64,000 bases of DNA, taken from contig NZ_OY760916.1 of NCBI RefSeq assembly GCF_963664075.1, forward strand, positions 1,089,501-1,153,500. The letters run 5' to 3'. Positions 58,701 to 64,000 of this stretch are shown piece after piece (position 1 is the first letter of the stretch; the number at the start of each line of letters is the position of its first letter). The notes under the pieces were generated by a model. The model searched no databases and was not told the origin of the DNA. It saw nothing but the letters and a program-made list of their open reading frames with translations. Made by a program: the position numbers and the translations under genes. The DNA is from an uncultured Desulfobulbus sp. (GTDB lineage: Bacteria > Desulfobacterota > Desulfobulbia > Desulfobulbales > Desulfobulbaceae).

Positions 58701-60733
58701 GGGCTATTGGAAAGGGCGACAGCTTCTTCCGGCTGCTCCTTTGTATTGTTTGTGAGGAAGGCGGCCAGATCGTGGGCACAGGGATGATCGAAAATATCGG
58801 CAATTGTTAGGGCTCGTCCGGTCATGGTGGCCAAGCGTTGGCACAGGGCCACGGTATGGAGAGAACTCATCCCCTGTTCCATCAAGGGGTCGATCTGGTT
58901 GATGGAACTACTGGTCAAACGTTCAGCCTCATTTGCAATCAAGCGAGCAGCCAGAGCGGTATTCCCCAACCGGATGGCAGTGGCAAGTGGTTCGCCCTTG
59001 TCGATCTGGATCTGGCGGGTTGTTTCTATTTGCGGGTCGAATTCGCCGCTGGTAAATCGATTGCCCAATTCAAAACGCTGAATCTTACCGCTTGTTGTCT
59101 TAGGGATGTTTCGCACCGCAATACAATAATCGATGGCCAGGCCTGTTTTCTCAAGGATGGTTTCTTCGATTTTCCAGGCGATTGAAGCAAATTCCTCATC
59201 GCTGCCACGATAACGGACAAAAACCACCACGGCCTCACCGTCACCATCGGGTTTTCGAGCCTGGGTAATGGCTAGGGTGTTGGTCCAGGAGAGTCCGGGG
59301 GTGGATTCGGCAGCCAGTTCAATATCCATGGGATAGTAATTGACCCCATGAACGATGATGAGTTCCTTGGCCCGGCAGCTGGCGATCAGCTCATCTTGAT
59401 CCATGAAGCCTATATCACCGGTATCGAGCCAGTTTTCGGCAAGGAGGGCCTCTTGAGTTGCCTGGGGATTGTTGATGTAGCCTTGCATAACCGCAGGACT
59501 GCGTACCTGAATTCGGCCAATGAGGTTTTCCGCTAAAATATTGCCGTCGTTATCGGCGATACGCACCTCAACTTTTTTCAGTGGCGGACCTAAGGCAACC
59601 AGCGGCATTGATCGTGGATCATCTGCGGCAAGCTGGGCAACCATGGCTCCTATAGCGAGGTTTGTTCTGTCGATATGCAGGGTTCGTATGTCGGAGCCCG
59701 GCGTAGCCATGGTCACGACAAGGGTGGCCTCAGCCAGACCGTAGGCTGGTTTCAGGGACAGCGGATTGAGCTTTGTCGGTTGCATGGCAGCCAAAAAATC
59801 CCCTATGGTCCTGGCGGAGATCGGTTCGGCACCATTGGAAATTTGGCGGACCGAACTGAGATCGAATTGGGCCGCCCGTTTGGGCTTCATCACCGTGGTT
59901 ATAAGGCGTAGAGCAAAATCAGGAGCGCCAGAGATGGTGGCTTTGTGTTTGTCCATTGCCCGAATCCAGGAGACCGGTTTGCGGGCAAAGGTCGGGGCCG
60001 CCATCAGAACCTGATTAATCCCGGTGACCATGGGGAGAATATGAAAATGGAACAAACCAAAATCGTGGGACAGGGGCAACCAACTAACAAAGGTATCCTT
60101 TGGGGTGAGCATTAAACGGTCCGTCAGAGCCACCATGTTGGCCCAAACCTCGTTGTGTCGTAATTGCACTCCTTTAGGACGTCCGGTAGATCCCGAAGAA
60201 AACTGAATGATAACAGAATCCTCAGCTTTGCAAGCCGGGGAGGGCTCTGGAGCGTCGGATACGTTTTCTATTCGATCATAATTCGGCCCCGTAATGGTCC
60301 ATCTGCCGCGAATGAGAGCGTCTATGGCATCATCGTCAGTCAGGACTGTATCGGATACAACCCACGGATTTTGTAAAACCTCCATGGCACCTATCGTCCT
60401 TTCTCGCTGGGCCGGTGTGTCCATAGGGGGCAGGGGAACAGCGACAAAACCACCCAAAATGCAGGCCCAAAATCCACAGGCGAAGGCTAGGGGATCCTCC
60501 ATGAGTAAAATGACCGCATCACCGGGGCGTATCCCCGCGGCAGTGAGCTGTCCTGCAATACGAGCGGATCGGCGTCGGAGTTCCTTATAGGAAACACAAT
60601 GCTCTTCTTCATTGGCATCTATGCGTGTTAAAGTGCCCTCTCCTTGCGCCGCATGAAGAAAAGCGTCCCGTAATGTTTGTCGTGTGGAGGGGAGTAAGTC
60701 CGCGCCAAAGCAAAGTTCCCATTTTTTACCCAT
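46766..60733 (-). CDS. Hybrid PKS/NRPS: FAAL-ACP-KS-AT-ACP-AMT-C-T-C-C-A-T-C
   Basis: 4655 residues. FAAL (15-580, FSSGSTGRPKGVQLRH) loads a fatty acid on ACP1 (GMSSL near 620); KS (680-1100, active Cys in DTACSSS near 846) and AT (1190-1480, GHSSGE near 1284) extend it by malonyl on ACP2 (GLDSL near 1603). A PLP class III aminotransferase (1780-2180; FSTGTEAIM, Lys near 2022 in TYGKVLGHGQP) places a beta-amino group. Then C1 (HHLCFDG near 2330), T3 (GGGSL near 2668), C2 (HHSISDV near 2855), C3 (HHIVLDF near 3293), A (FTSGSTGTPKG near 3750), T4 (GGHSL near 4139), C4 (HHIIADG near 4338). The first half mirrors MycA/ItuA of mycosubtilin/iturin, but AT is in cis. T3 has no A domain and C2-C3 are adjacent. 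The A pocket reads D-F-W-S-W-G-L-V-H, nearest to Thr codes. Confidence 0.94.
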   Translation of the reverse strand: MGKKWELCFGADLLPSTRQTLRDAFLHAAQGEGTLTRIDANEEEHCVSYKELRRRSARIAGQLTAAGIRPGDAVILLMEDPLAFACGFWACILGGFVAVPLPPMDTPAQRERTIGAMEVLQNPWVVSDTVLTDDDAIDALIRGRWTITGPNYDRIENVSDAPEPSPACKAEDSVIIQFSSGSTGRPKGVQLRHNEVWANMVALTDRLMLTPKDTFVSWLPLSHDFGLFHFHILPMVTGINQVLMAAPTFARKPVSWIRAMDKHKATISGAPDFALRLITTVMKPKRAAQFDLSSVRQISNGAEPISARTIGDFLAAMQPTKLNPLSLKPAYGLAEATLVVTMATPGSDIRTLHIDRTNLAIGAMVAQLAADDPRSMPLVALGPPLKKVEVRIADNDGNILAENLIGRIQVRSPAVMQGYINNPQATQEALLAENWLDTGDIGFMDQDELIASCRAKELIIVHGVNYYPMDIELAAESTPGLSWTNTLAITQARKPDGDGEAVVVFVRYRGSDEEFASIAWKIEETILEKTGLAIDYCIAVRNIPKTTSGKIQRFELGNRFTSGEFDPQIETTRQIQIDKGEPLATAIRLGNTALAARLIANEAERLTSSSINQIDPLMEQGMSSLHTVALCQRLATMTGRALTIADIFDHPCAHDLAAFLTNNTKEQPEEAVALSNSPSMEIAVIGYGCRFPGGANDPEAFWQLLESNTDDITIPIPSDRWCKNDSQDGIPERAAFLDDIDSFDHAFFTLPATEARTLDPRQRLLLDVVWQSLEHAGLDPEQLRGRRVGLFIGLSESGVPVGDTRLIADEAAARTYGLTSNATSIAVGRLAHIFDFRGPALAIDTACSSSLVATNLAMQALRSGECELAIAGGANLLLSPDLHAALAHMGTLSTDGRCKTFSAEADGYGRGEGAGMIVLKGYDQARGDGDCIHGILIGYAQNHDGASQTITAPNGQAQRQLLRRALLAADLGSRDVDWIETHGTGTPLGDPIEVTALMDVFPRKGADTLPLGAVKSRIGHLEAAAGIAGIIKVLLALAHQRIPKNSPAQVANPNVLWEDIGARPVNEALAWPIRPGHRRIVGVSAFGMSGTNAHLLIGEAPPPVSLQLEQDSNPPILAIGARNADALAQLQATWEEILSHREAGQWNGLLAGSCNRRGGHSYRLALPLDPTFREKSLERLHSAQGRQAAARSVILFAFTGQGAQSPGMLADVYLKQPVFRAAVDEAAAFAGPIAGRLLNDWLYGEHRADQKRMDQTDLAQPALVATAWGLVRLLAEWGIRPEGVIGHSSGEITAALVAGAIDLETAMRFAALRGEVMQSQAPAGNMLAISGSASTISPLIEGLDNTVIAGFNGPESITLSGSTGEIETVVRRCLDAGIKTRLLTTLQAFHSPTMGTAAEKLTERCAALATHPLGLPMFSTLTGGALQEDALMDMKYWQEQMMAPVRFSQAAAAAGQAGFNLMLEIGPRPLLSRLGPASVPEATWLAGYDPEDGEGLVPLASALARVWQAGSKVDWRRYYGHRGLSGDSLPRHPLTPQAIPRLSWENLHTSVSTPQPTTAAPSPAPSHSPEDVLARTVVPLFARVSGRKEKEINAKQSFLAHGLDSLVIVQLKHAVKTEIGLDIPVAEFYDGTETPLRLAERLHKNLPQEPEQGPPVAIAAVPSSEAIAADETSIAALMRAQLQTVQDVINRQLETLSASGMNTPVQAVIPSPASPKPTPKTSGGEIKGLFAQPNKQSKGLRPEQLAHIARLATTWNTKSAGSKKEATANRLHVANSRSVFGFRQEYKELTYPLVANRAQGSKICDVDGNEYIDITMGFGVYLFGHNPPFIKEALLSELEQGAAIGPMSPLAGEVAERIHQLTGVERCAFFSTGTEAIMCAVRLARAVTGRTRLVIFKGAYHGSFDGVLATGWLNAQGKPETIPMTDGTPEAMVDSLIVLDYGDMNGLDVIDQYAEEIALVLVEPVQSRNPGNLPIDFLHALRRLTLERDIPLLFDEIISGFRFAPGGMQALLGIEADIVTYGKVLGHGQPFGVVAGKARFMDAVDGGQWSYGDDSAPGVRTAFVAGTFNGHPLSLAAARTVLERIATDNGALQEDLAAKNEAMCQRLDQLFRQENVPVHMERYGSLFRFGFGEETEILNTHLLNNGIFVWEQRNCFLSTAHTQEDIEKIIHATKRSIAAMKREGWFPGNQQTSPPEDNSPFLSTSRAQKAMWHQAQSPAAQGLWTDMIALDLNGTIQEEQLHKAVERVVDRHPALSTVLLSETSQVCAKQARTGLTWLDFSLAIDPESDLRQWLETSLRRPFEPFLAPIRLYAARLETMRTTLIVLGHHLCFDGWSLALIIREILTAYQGTSLPAPDRLETYLHWEEFAQPTAGALAPVAMQLPGAQHRTTSIAPAGSRITRTDLRQLRAALKTRGQEGETTGFILMLAAYAIFLSQLLQQRVITIGLPCAGQAAAGTHTLVGNVSFIRPLTLELDPQERLDDFLKRLQRQVVAEASSLPQESLPHPHVLFNLDGPLQLAVTGLEIGVRPVPIVGARADLFVNLLIVNDQLVLDVDWPKEKFSADQISSWTDSFLLLAQLLCSPEAGDKTVGTIGSASPIRHPTDKLSDWLGEADALGLQCPPIQREKSAKPVGLRTPTEQRLANLWQDLLNTTIKSAEDDFFASGGGSLAGVRLLAAIENSFAVTLRLTDIFTAPGLAEMASLIDSRETGGTSLLAAGDRSTAPVSPQQRRLWFLEQLEETSAAYNITIALDFLWRLDHETLKVALSSLAARHDSLRTAITVRDEIPVQMIAERVKPHMTVKDLRNEANWSELRDNLLKAAATTTISLDQLPLWRVLLLQLPQGDCLALTIHHSISDVWSIEVLLRDLLDAYRSACLGIAPLQAKLPLQYGDYCRWLATSAAPDQQKALAYWIHNLSGAPHLTTFPPDYPRPLVKSFAGARALTLIDGEQLVKLRSLVRQQRSSLFQAVMAAVAVVTSQRSGQDDLVLGTVSGSRNHPGLEDIVGLFANTLPVRFSMQENQSLGDLLQTTRDRLLAATVHDLASLDDIIGALALPRRGDSNPLFEICVTHDDRRGILRIATEHGAVCEEVVTPTTQFDFSLYVTETDDALLLEVTYATALYEQATVKSILSDIVTTLARLTIDPNHPLVPLTTEPLPSPHQERLWFVDRFENGQLYANAPFYYNMALVREIEQPLQPTELEHRLNAVAQVLPLLNRTMNMEGELPSFKKQPPASQAVFEARQSIHFPPDLNNELASFIEKPFDLSRDLLLRAGIFTQENGGQLLVLVAHHIVLDFWSLNEIARLLLAGTLPGKFAQQFDPFAKSSRRPATAWPEDLRYWRQQLAGELPRLLLPMDRPRPAIHTFTLGLANARLSTEETRSLHTWAQTRSLSFDDLLLAAFVALLQRLSRQDTIVLGTTAPSQLEHERSLIGPVTNLVTLQITCDTSLQIATFIKQIAEHSHEALLHSAIPFDTVVLDLKPKNDMSRTALFDVLYVRDDGSANDALLPPALGWGKYDLTLASNGDASGPRNLALAFNQDILDQQTAQHWLDILVVLLRGLTEASTLPVADWPLLTPALQQQLIETAQSRQQEATYAANSLPEAFAAQVAQTPDAIALIDGARRLSYREMEQQANRIANRLLSSGIGQEDRVAILLPRSLDWPIAMLGVLKAGAAFVPLDPHTAVERGQIILATAAVKALVIDDSIDDKLIPPNLLLVNLSGEALAQESALSPQIPLHDHLLAYVLFTSGSTGTPKGVMIEHHNVLALILGQGALFNFAKDEVWSWFHSPAFDFSIWEIWGPLLTGGRLVVVPESAQGDMAELRALLHQERITLLSLTPSAISALLAYEEEHPRANLAVRSLWLGGEALTPSKLKGWAARYPSCRLLNLYGITETTVHVTFRELSPADLGRGDSLIGRALPSYSVTIRDTQLRPVPVGVAGEIVVGGSGVARGYLGQAQLSAERFVDDPLAPGNRVYRSGDLARTTLDGELVYLGRIDEQIKLRGFRIEPGEIENSLMQLPGVRAAVVGTIPGADGKADKVVAWLVTATPPDPDEAANHLARTLPAYMIPAHVYLVDTIPLTANGKADRRQLSTMCTTPLGRNENGSAPKPGLEQKIASIWCNLLAIEQVGREDNFFALGGHSLKANQAVLRIRRTLGLDLTLKDFFSAQSIAALAALVKDKKSPTDRELAAAPSLDAYPLSSPQRRLFALQLADPKTVAYNMVGGFIITGQLDPARLAQAFVHLRERHEILRTRFCLVNGQPAQLIDPPEQSFFLPLTHPRSEGPEEKTISRLLAAEFNHVFDLSQGQLLRARLVSLHPSPEGEPRALLVLNMHHIIADGWSVAVLMENLAHFYDQTPPALPPLPRQYKDFAYWQSQAFSEGTTPTEHTFWQNRLSNHTGETTIPVDFPRPEHRSGKGAMVRYTLSETTSTAMRQVTAQMGTTLFAAFSALVHALLHIRSGAAQTIIGTADAGRDMLEVEDQVGFYLNLIPFPLACDLAAPLSQWLLAAKEEAVAVLAQKSYPFDLLIEQLEITTAPGHSPLFDVLLLLQNNATPSGQFADLHIESLADQTVSAKYDLNLMVEDRPAIELILEYDTTLFRRETAQWFLDDLTCLVEALAGKEDLSPIQVLQAAAQQPIIEAVGMLDNDDPLLGME

Positions 60734-60754
60734 GATGCGATCCTTTCTGTGAAT

Positions 60755-63700
60755 TCAATGACACGCCTTGCGCATGAAGGTGCGTGCGGAGTTGAGCCAA
60801 TGTGCTCTATGTTGGGGATGAAACATGCTATAGTGGTCACCGGAGACGGTGATAACCGTGCAACTGCCCCGGGTGAGTGACTCCAGTCCTTTTTGAATGC
60901 CCTTGTCTGCAGATGCTTGAGAGGTTTGAGTGAGAAAAGCCAGGATGTCGCCGTGGAGGTGAAATCTGGCTTCGTATCTGTTCCATAAGAATTTGTTATT
61001 ATAGGCAATGCTTTCAAGGTGAGCGAACTGGGCCACACTCATGGTACGCCGTAAGATGGTTATGACCTGTGACCAGTAGCGTCGATTTGTAAGGGCACTG
61101 AGTCCTTCAAAAAACAGTGGTTGTTGCGCGGTCTCTGCTTGACGCGGTGCGCCGTCAAAGAGCAACAGAGAGGGGATGCGGCCCTTTTCTTCGAGTTGGC
61201 GTGCCATTTCAACGGCGAGAGTTGCCCCAAAGGACCAGCCAAGCAACACTTGATACTGCATGCCCTGGTCAGGGAGCACAGCAAGCATCTGTTCGACCAT
61301 GTTTTCAAGGGAGGGAGCCAGGGAGCCGTCAGTAAGGCCTGGGCAATCGATACCATCAACGCCCAGGTCCAGATTCATGGCATCAAGTAATTCTTTGTAG
61401 ACAGAGGCAACGCCCAATGCCGGAGGCAGGCACAAGACGCTCGCACATTCCTGATTTCGGCAGAGTACGGTGTAGGACCTTTCTTGAAGCGGGCCAGTAT
61501 CAATGCGCCGAGCCAAATCCAAGAGTGTGGGATATTCAAAGAAGGTTTGAATGGTGAGGGCCGAATCGAATTCCCTGCGGACTTCAGCAGCCACCTGAAG
61601 GGCTCGAAGACTGTTGCCCCCAAGTGCGAAAAAGTCATCATCCCGACCAATCCGCTCCACCTTAAGGACCCGCTGCCATATCGCAGCCAGGCGCTGTTCC
61701 GTTGAGGTTTGTGGAGGTATGTTCGAGAACGTTTCCCGGGATCGGTTAATAGCGCTGCGCAGCATGGCTTCCCGATCTGGTTTGCCATTTTCTTTGATCA
61801 GCAGGCGATGGACAAAAAAGAGCTGTGCCGGAATCTGGGCGGGTAAAAGGCGGGAGGAAAGTTGTTTTTTAATGTCAGCTGGTTGCAACTCTGCTGCAGC
61901 TGATTGGACAAAGGCGAGCAGCTGGGCTTCGGTTGTTGCGCTTTGGCGATCGAAAACAACCACAGCATCGTCGACTCCTGGAACCTGGCGAAGTGCTGCC
62001 TCGGTTTCTCCCGCATTGACCCGAAAACCACGGATCTTGATCATGTCATCGCTTCTTCCCAAGTACTCCAGTTGGCCATGCTCGGTGATACGGGCCCGGT
62101 CTCCTGTACGGTAAGTGGTTGTCTTGTCTGTGTGGGTGAAACCACCGGTACCGCCGTTGATGTATCCCCTGGCTGCAGCGCGTCCCTCGACCACCAATTC
62201 CCCCTCAATACCCTGGGGTACTGGCGACCCGTGGCGATCACGGATGTGAACGCTCGTATTGGCAACAGGGGTTCCGATGTATTGGCCGCTAATTTTGCTG
62301 ACCTCTTTCACCTGCCCCAGGGACATCATGGCGCAGCCGATGGTCGTTTCCGTGGGGCCGTAATGGTTGACCACCTGAAGCCATGGGCAATAGAGGGAGA
62401 GGAGTCCCAGATCGCGGCGGTCGAACATCTCTCCACCCAAAATCAAAAGGCGCCAATGATGCAGACTTGAAAGTGCATGGAGTTCTGGACTTGAGAGCAA
62501 GAGGCGAAGGTACGAAGGGGTGCATTTCAGAGTGGTTACCTGTCGTGTGGCCATGGTCTCGATGACGCGAAATGGGTCCACCAGAATGTGTTGTTGGGTC
62601 CAATGGAGTGTCCCTCCTGCCAGCAGGATGGGAAAGAGGGTCGTATAGCCCAGGTCAAAGGCCGGTGAGCTGACTTGCAATGCTGCATCTGTTGCTTGCA
62701 ATCCCAGAACATTCACTGCGTGGTGGCAATAGTTACTCAATGCCTCCATGCCCACGGCAACCCCTTTGGGCCGGCCGGTTGATCCGGAGGTGTAGATAAT
62801 ATAGGCAATATCGGGCGTGATTGGCTCTGGCGGCGAAGATGTGCAGTTTTCCTGGTTATATCTGATTGCACCTTGGGGGCAGGGATAAGTGGTCTGTTCG
62901 GGCCGGAGGGCTGGTGTCAAAAGGCACTTCACCCTACTGTCTGTAAGAGCAAAGGCTGCTCGCTCTGCTGGCCAGTCTGGAGCAATGGGCACAAAGCTTG
63001 CGCCGATGCGCCAGGCTGCCAGTATCCCTATCAGGACATCGTTTCCGGGTTCAACAAGAATACCGACATGATCGCCCTCACCAATGTTGTGTGTGTGTGT
63101 GAGCATAACTGCCGTGGCGTTGACAGCTTTTTCCAAGGCGGTCGCAGAGAGGGCGGAATGCGCGTCCACAGTGATCGTACGGGTGCCGTTTCCCGCCAAG
63201 ATGTTGGTGAGGAGAGAGGGCAGAGGGACAATGGACTTGGCACGAGGGCCTTTCAGTGTGGCTGTGGCCAACACAGCGGACGGGAAAATGGGTGCAGTGT
63301 TGGGATCGAGATTCGGTGTTGCGACGGCGAGTTGTAAAGCTGAGTTCAGCATTTCGAGAAGCTTGGCAATGTCTCTCGGCTGAAAGCGGCCGTGGCGGAA
63401 CTTGGCTTCGAAGTAGGCCTCGCTTCCCAGAGAAAAGCCTATTTGGAAATCATAGTGGTCCCAGGATTCAAAATGAAAGTTTGCAAGGCAGAGGCCAACA
63501 CTGGGAAAGCTCAGTTGTTCCGTGTCCTCGCCGGAGAGCAGGGCCGTTCGACCGATAATCGTGTGATCGATATGACCGGCGTTTATGTTGCCTGCCAAAA
63601 GCATCTCTGCAAGGGAGGCTGCAGACCAGACCGCAGTTTTCTGCAGATCTTCGTGTACTTGGCCAAAGAGAGCTTCAATGCTTTTGGCCTCGCCGATATC

Positions 63701-64000
63701 CACTCTGAGCAGGACCGTGGAGATAAACATGCCGATGACGCGATCGATATCCGGAAATTCGGCAGGACGGTTGGCACGGACCACGGACAGAAGGACTTCG
63801 CTGCGATCCTGCAATCGTGCCAGCACCCAGCCCCAGAGTGCGTGCAGAATGGACGTTGTGGGAATGGAAAGTTTCCCTGACAGCTGCGTCAAGGCCTGCA
63901 TGGTTGCAGGATCGATTAACCGAGCTGCTCGATCATAACCACCCGGGGGGGCATTTTTGTTAAGATAGGGTAGGGGAGACATCCCCTCAACTCCCGCCAG
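60755..64000 (-). CDS. Terminal NRPS module: (C)-A-T-TE, N-terminus outside window
   Basis: At least 1081 residues; the frame is open to the right edge (LAGVEG before Met at 63982), so the gene starts outside. Visible: the C-terminal half of a C domain (IGMFISTVLLRVDI), an A domain (IIYTSGSTGRPKG near 62780; YGPTETTIGCAM), a T domain (FFALGGNSLRAL near 61612) and a type I thioesterase (nucleophile in LLGWSFGATLA near 61230, His in VSGDHYSMFH). The A pocket reads D-L-T-K-I-G-H-I-G, one change from the Asp code of Stachelhaus (D-L-T-K-V-G-H-I-G), so Asp is the likely substrate. The TE ends the assembly line by hydrolysis or cyclisation, although this gene is transcribed before the loading protein (21 bp upstream of it). 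Confidence 0.93.
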   Translation of the reverse strand: MAGVEGMSPLPYLNKNAPPGGYDRAARLIDPATMQALTQLSGKLSIPTTSILHALWGWVLARLQDRSEVLLSVVRANRPAEFPDIDRVIGMFISTVLLRVDIGEAKSIEALFGQVHEDLQKTAVWSAASLAEMLLAGNINAGHIDHTIIGRTALLSGEDTEQLSFPSVGLCLANFHFESWDHYDFQIGFSLGSEAYFEAKFRHGRFQPRDIAKLLEMLNSALQLAVATPNLDPNTAPIFPSAVLATATLKGPRAKSIVPLPSLLTNILAGNGTRTITVDAHSALSATALEKAVNATAVMLTHTHNIGEGDHVGILVEPGNDVLIGILAAWRIGASFVPIAPDWPAERAAFALTDSRVKCLLTPALRPEQTTYPCPQGAIRYNQENCTSSPPEPITPDIAYIIYTSGSTGRPKGVAVGMEALSNYCHHAVNVLGLQATDAALQVSSPAFDLGYTTLFPILLAGGTLHWTQQHILVDPFRVIETMATRQVTTLKCTPSYLRLLLSSPELHALSSLHHWRLLILGGEMFDRRDLGLLSLYCPWLQVVNHYGPTETTIGCAMMSLGQVKEVSKISGQYIGTPVANTSVHIRDRHGSPVPQGIEGELVVEGRAAARGYINGGTGGFTHTDKTTTYRTGDRARITEHGQLEYLGRSDDMIKIRGFRVNAGETEAALRQVPGVDDAVVVFDRQSATTEAQLLAFVQSAAAELQPADIKKQLSSRLLPAQIPAQLFFVHRLLIKENGKPDREAMLRSAINRSRETFSNIPPQTSTEQRLAAIWQRVLKVERIGRDDDFFALGGNSLRALQVAAEVRREFDSALTIQTFFEYPTLLDLARRIDTGPLQERSYTVLCRNQECASVLCLPPALGVASVYKELLDAMNLDLGVDGIDCPGLTDGSLAPSLENMVEQMLAVLPDQGMQYQVLLGWSFGATLAVEMARQLEEKGRIPSLLLFDGAPRQAETAQQPLFFEGLSALTNRRYWSQVITILRRTMSVAQFAHLESIAYNNKFLWNRYEARFHLHGDILAFLTQTSQASADKGIQKGLESLTRGSCTVITVSGDHYSMFHPQHRAHWLNSARTFMRKACH

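Overview
The window looks like chromosome of a Gram-negative, probably a Desulfobulbales-type member of the Desulfobacterota. That placement is an inference from the overall gene style, many PAS/two-component and c-di-GMP proteins, an outer-membrane autotransporter, and REP-like and other dispersed palindromes. No rRNA or other marker gene is present. It holds three notable regions: a CRISPR adaptation locus built around a primase-polymerase, a decayed DNA-repair region with duplicated umuDC, and a large lipopeptide-type PKS/NRPS cluster that runs off the right edge.

CRISPR region (1-7658). A first array (9 repeats visible, cut by the left edge) ends in a degenerate repeat. After about 1.1 kb of dispersed repeats come a small acidic membrane protein, a TPR protein, an archaeo-eukaryotic primase-polymerase of the CRISPR-associated type (CAPP), Cas1, Cas2, a leader-like stretch, and a second array of 14 repeats. 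The two repeats differ at only three of 36 positions. No interference complex, Cas6 or reverse transcriptase is in the window, so what is visible is an adaptation module only.

Signalling and repair region (8-20 kb). This has a FIST-GGDEF cyclase, a hybrid PAS histidine kinase, an N-terminally truncated and frameshifted MbfA-like iron exporter, a dead umuC with an intact umuD, tag, a frameshifted repeat-rich exported protein, and then a complete second umuDC. The two umuDC copies share a conserved upstream motif (possible SOS operator) and are both next to the same short sequence resembling an mbfA 3' end, which points to duplication followed by decay.

Housekeeping and signalling region (20-32 kb). 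pstSCAB (phosphate uptake, minus strand), an EAL phosphodiesterase, a PQQ-type sugar dehydrogenase, a DUF1772 protein, a cupin, a DUF4126 membrane protein and a large hybrid kinase with receiver and HPt domains.

Biosynthetic cluster (32-64 kb). On the plus strand: Sfp-type phosphopantetheinyl transferase, a DUF697 membrane protein, a serine beta-lactamase-like (S12) enzyme carried as the passenger of an autotransporter, and a type II thioesterase. Converging from the right on the minus strand: a terminal NRPS (C-A-T-TE, truncated by the edge), a 4655-residue hybrid (FAAL-ACP-KS-AT-ACP-aminotransferase-C-T-C-C-A-T-C), asparagine synthetase, and a second NRPS (A-T-C-A[methyltransferase]-T-E). 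Together these predict a beta-amino-fatty-acyl lipopeptide, like the iturin/mycosubtilin logic but with an AT in cis, a module lacking its A domain, a tandem C-C pair and a PRMT-like methyltransferase inserted in an A domain. Binding-pocket residues suggest Asp for the terminal module, an aromatic residue for the methylating module and possibly Thr for the hybrid's only A domain.
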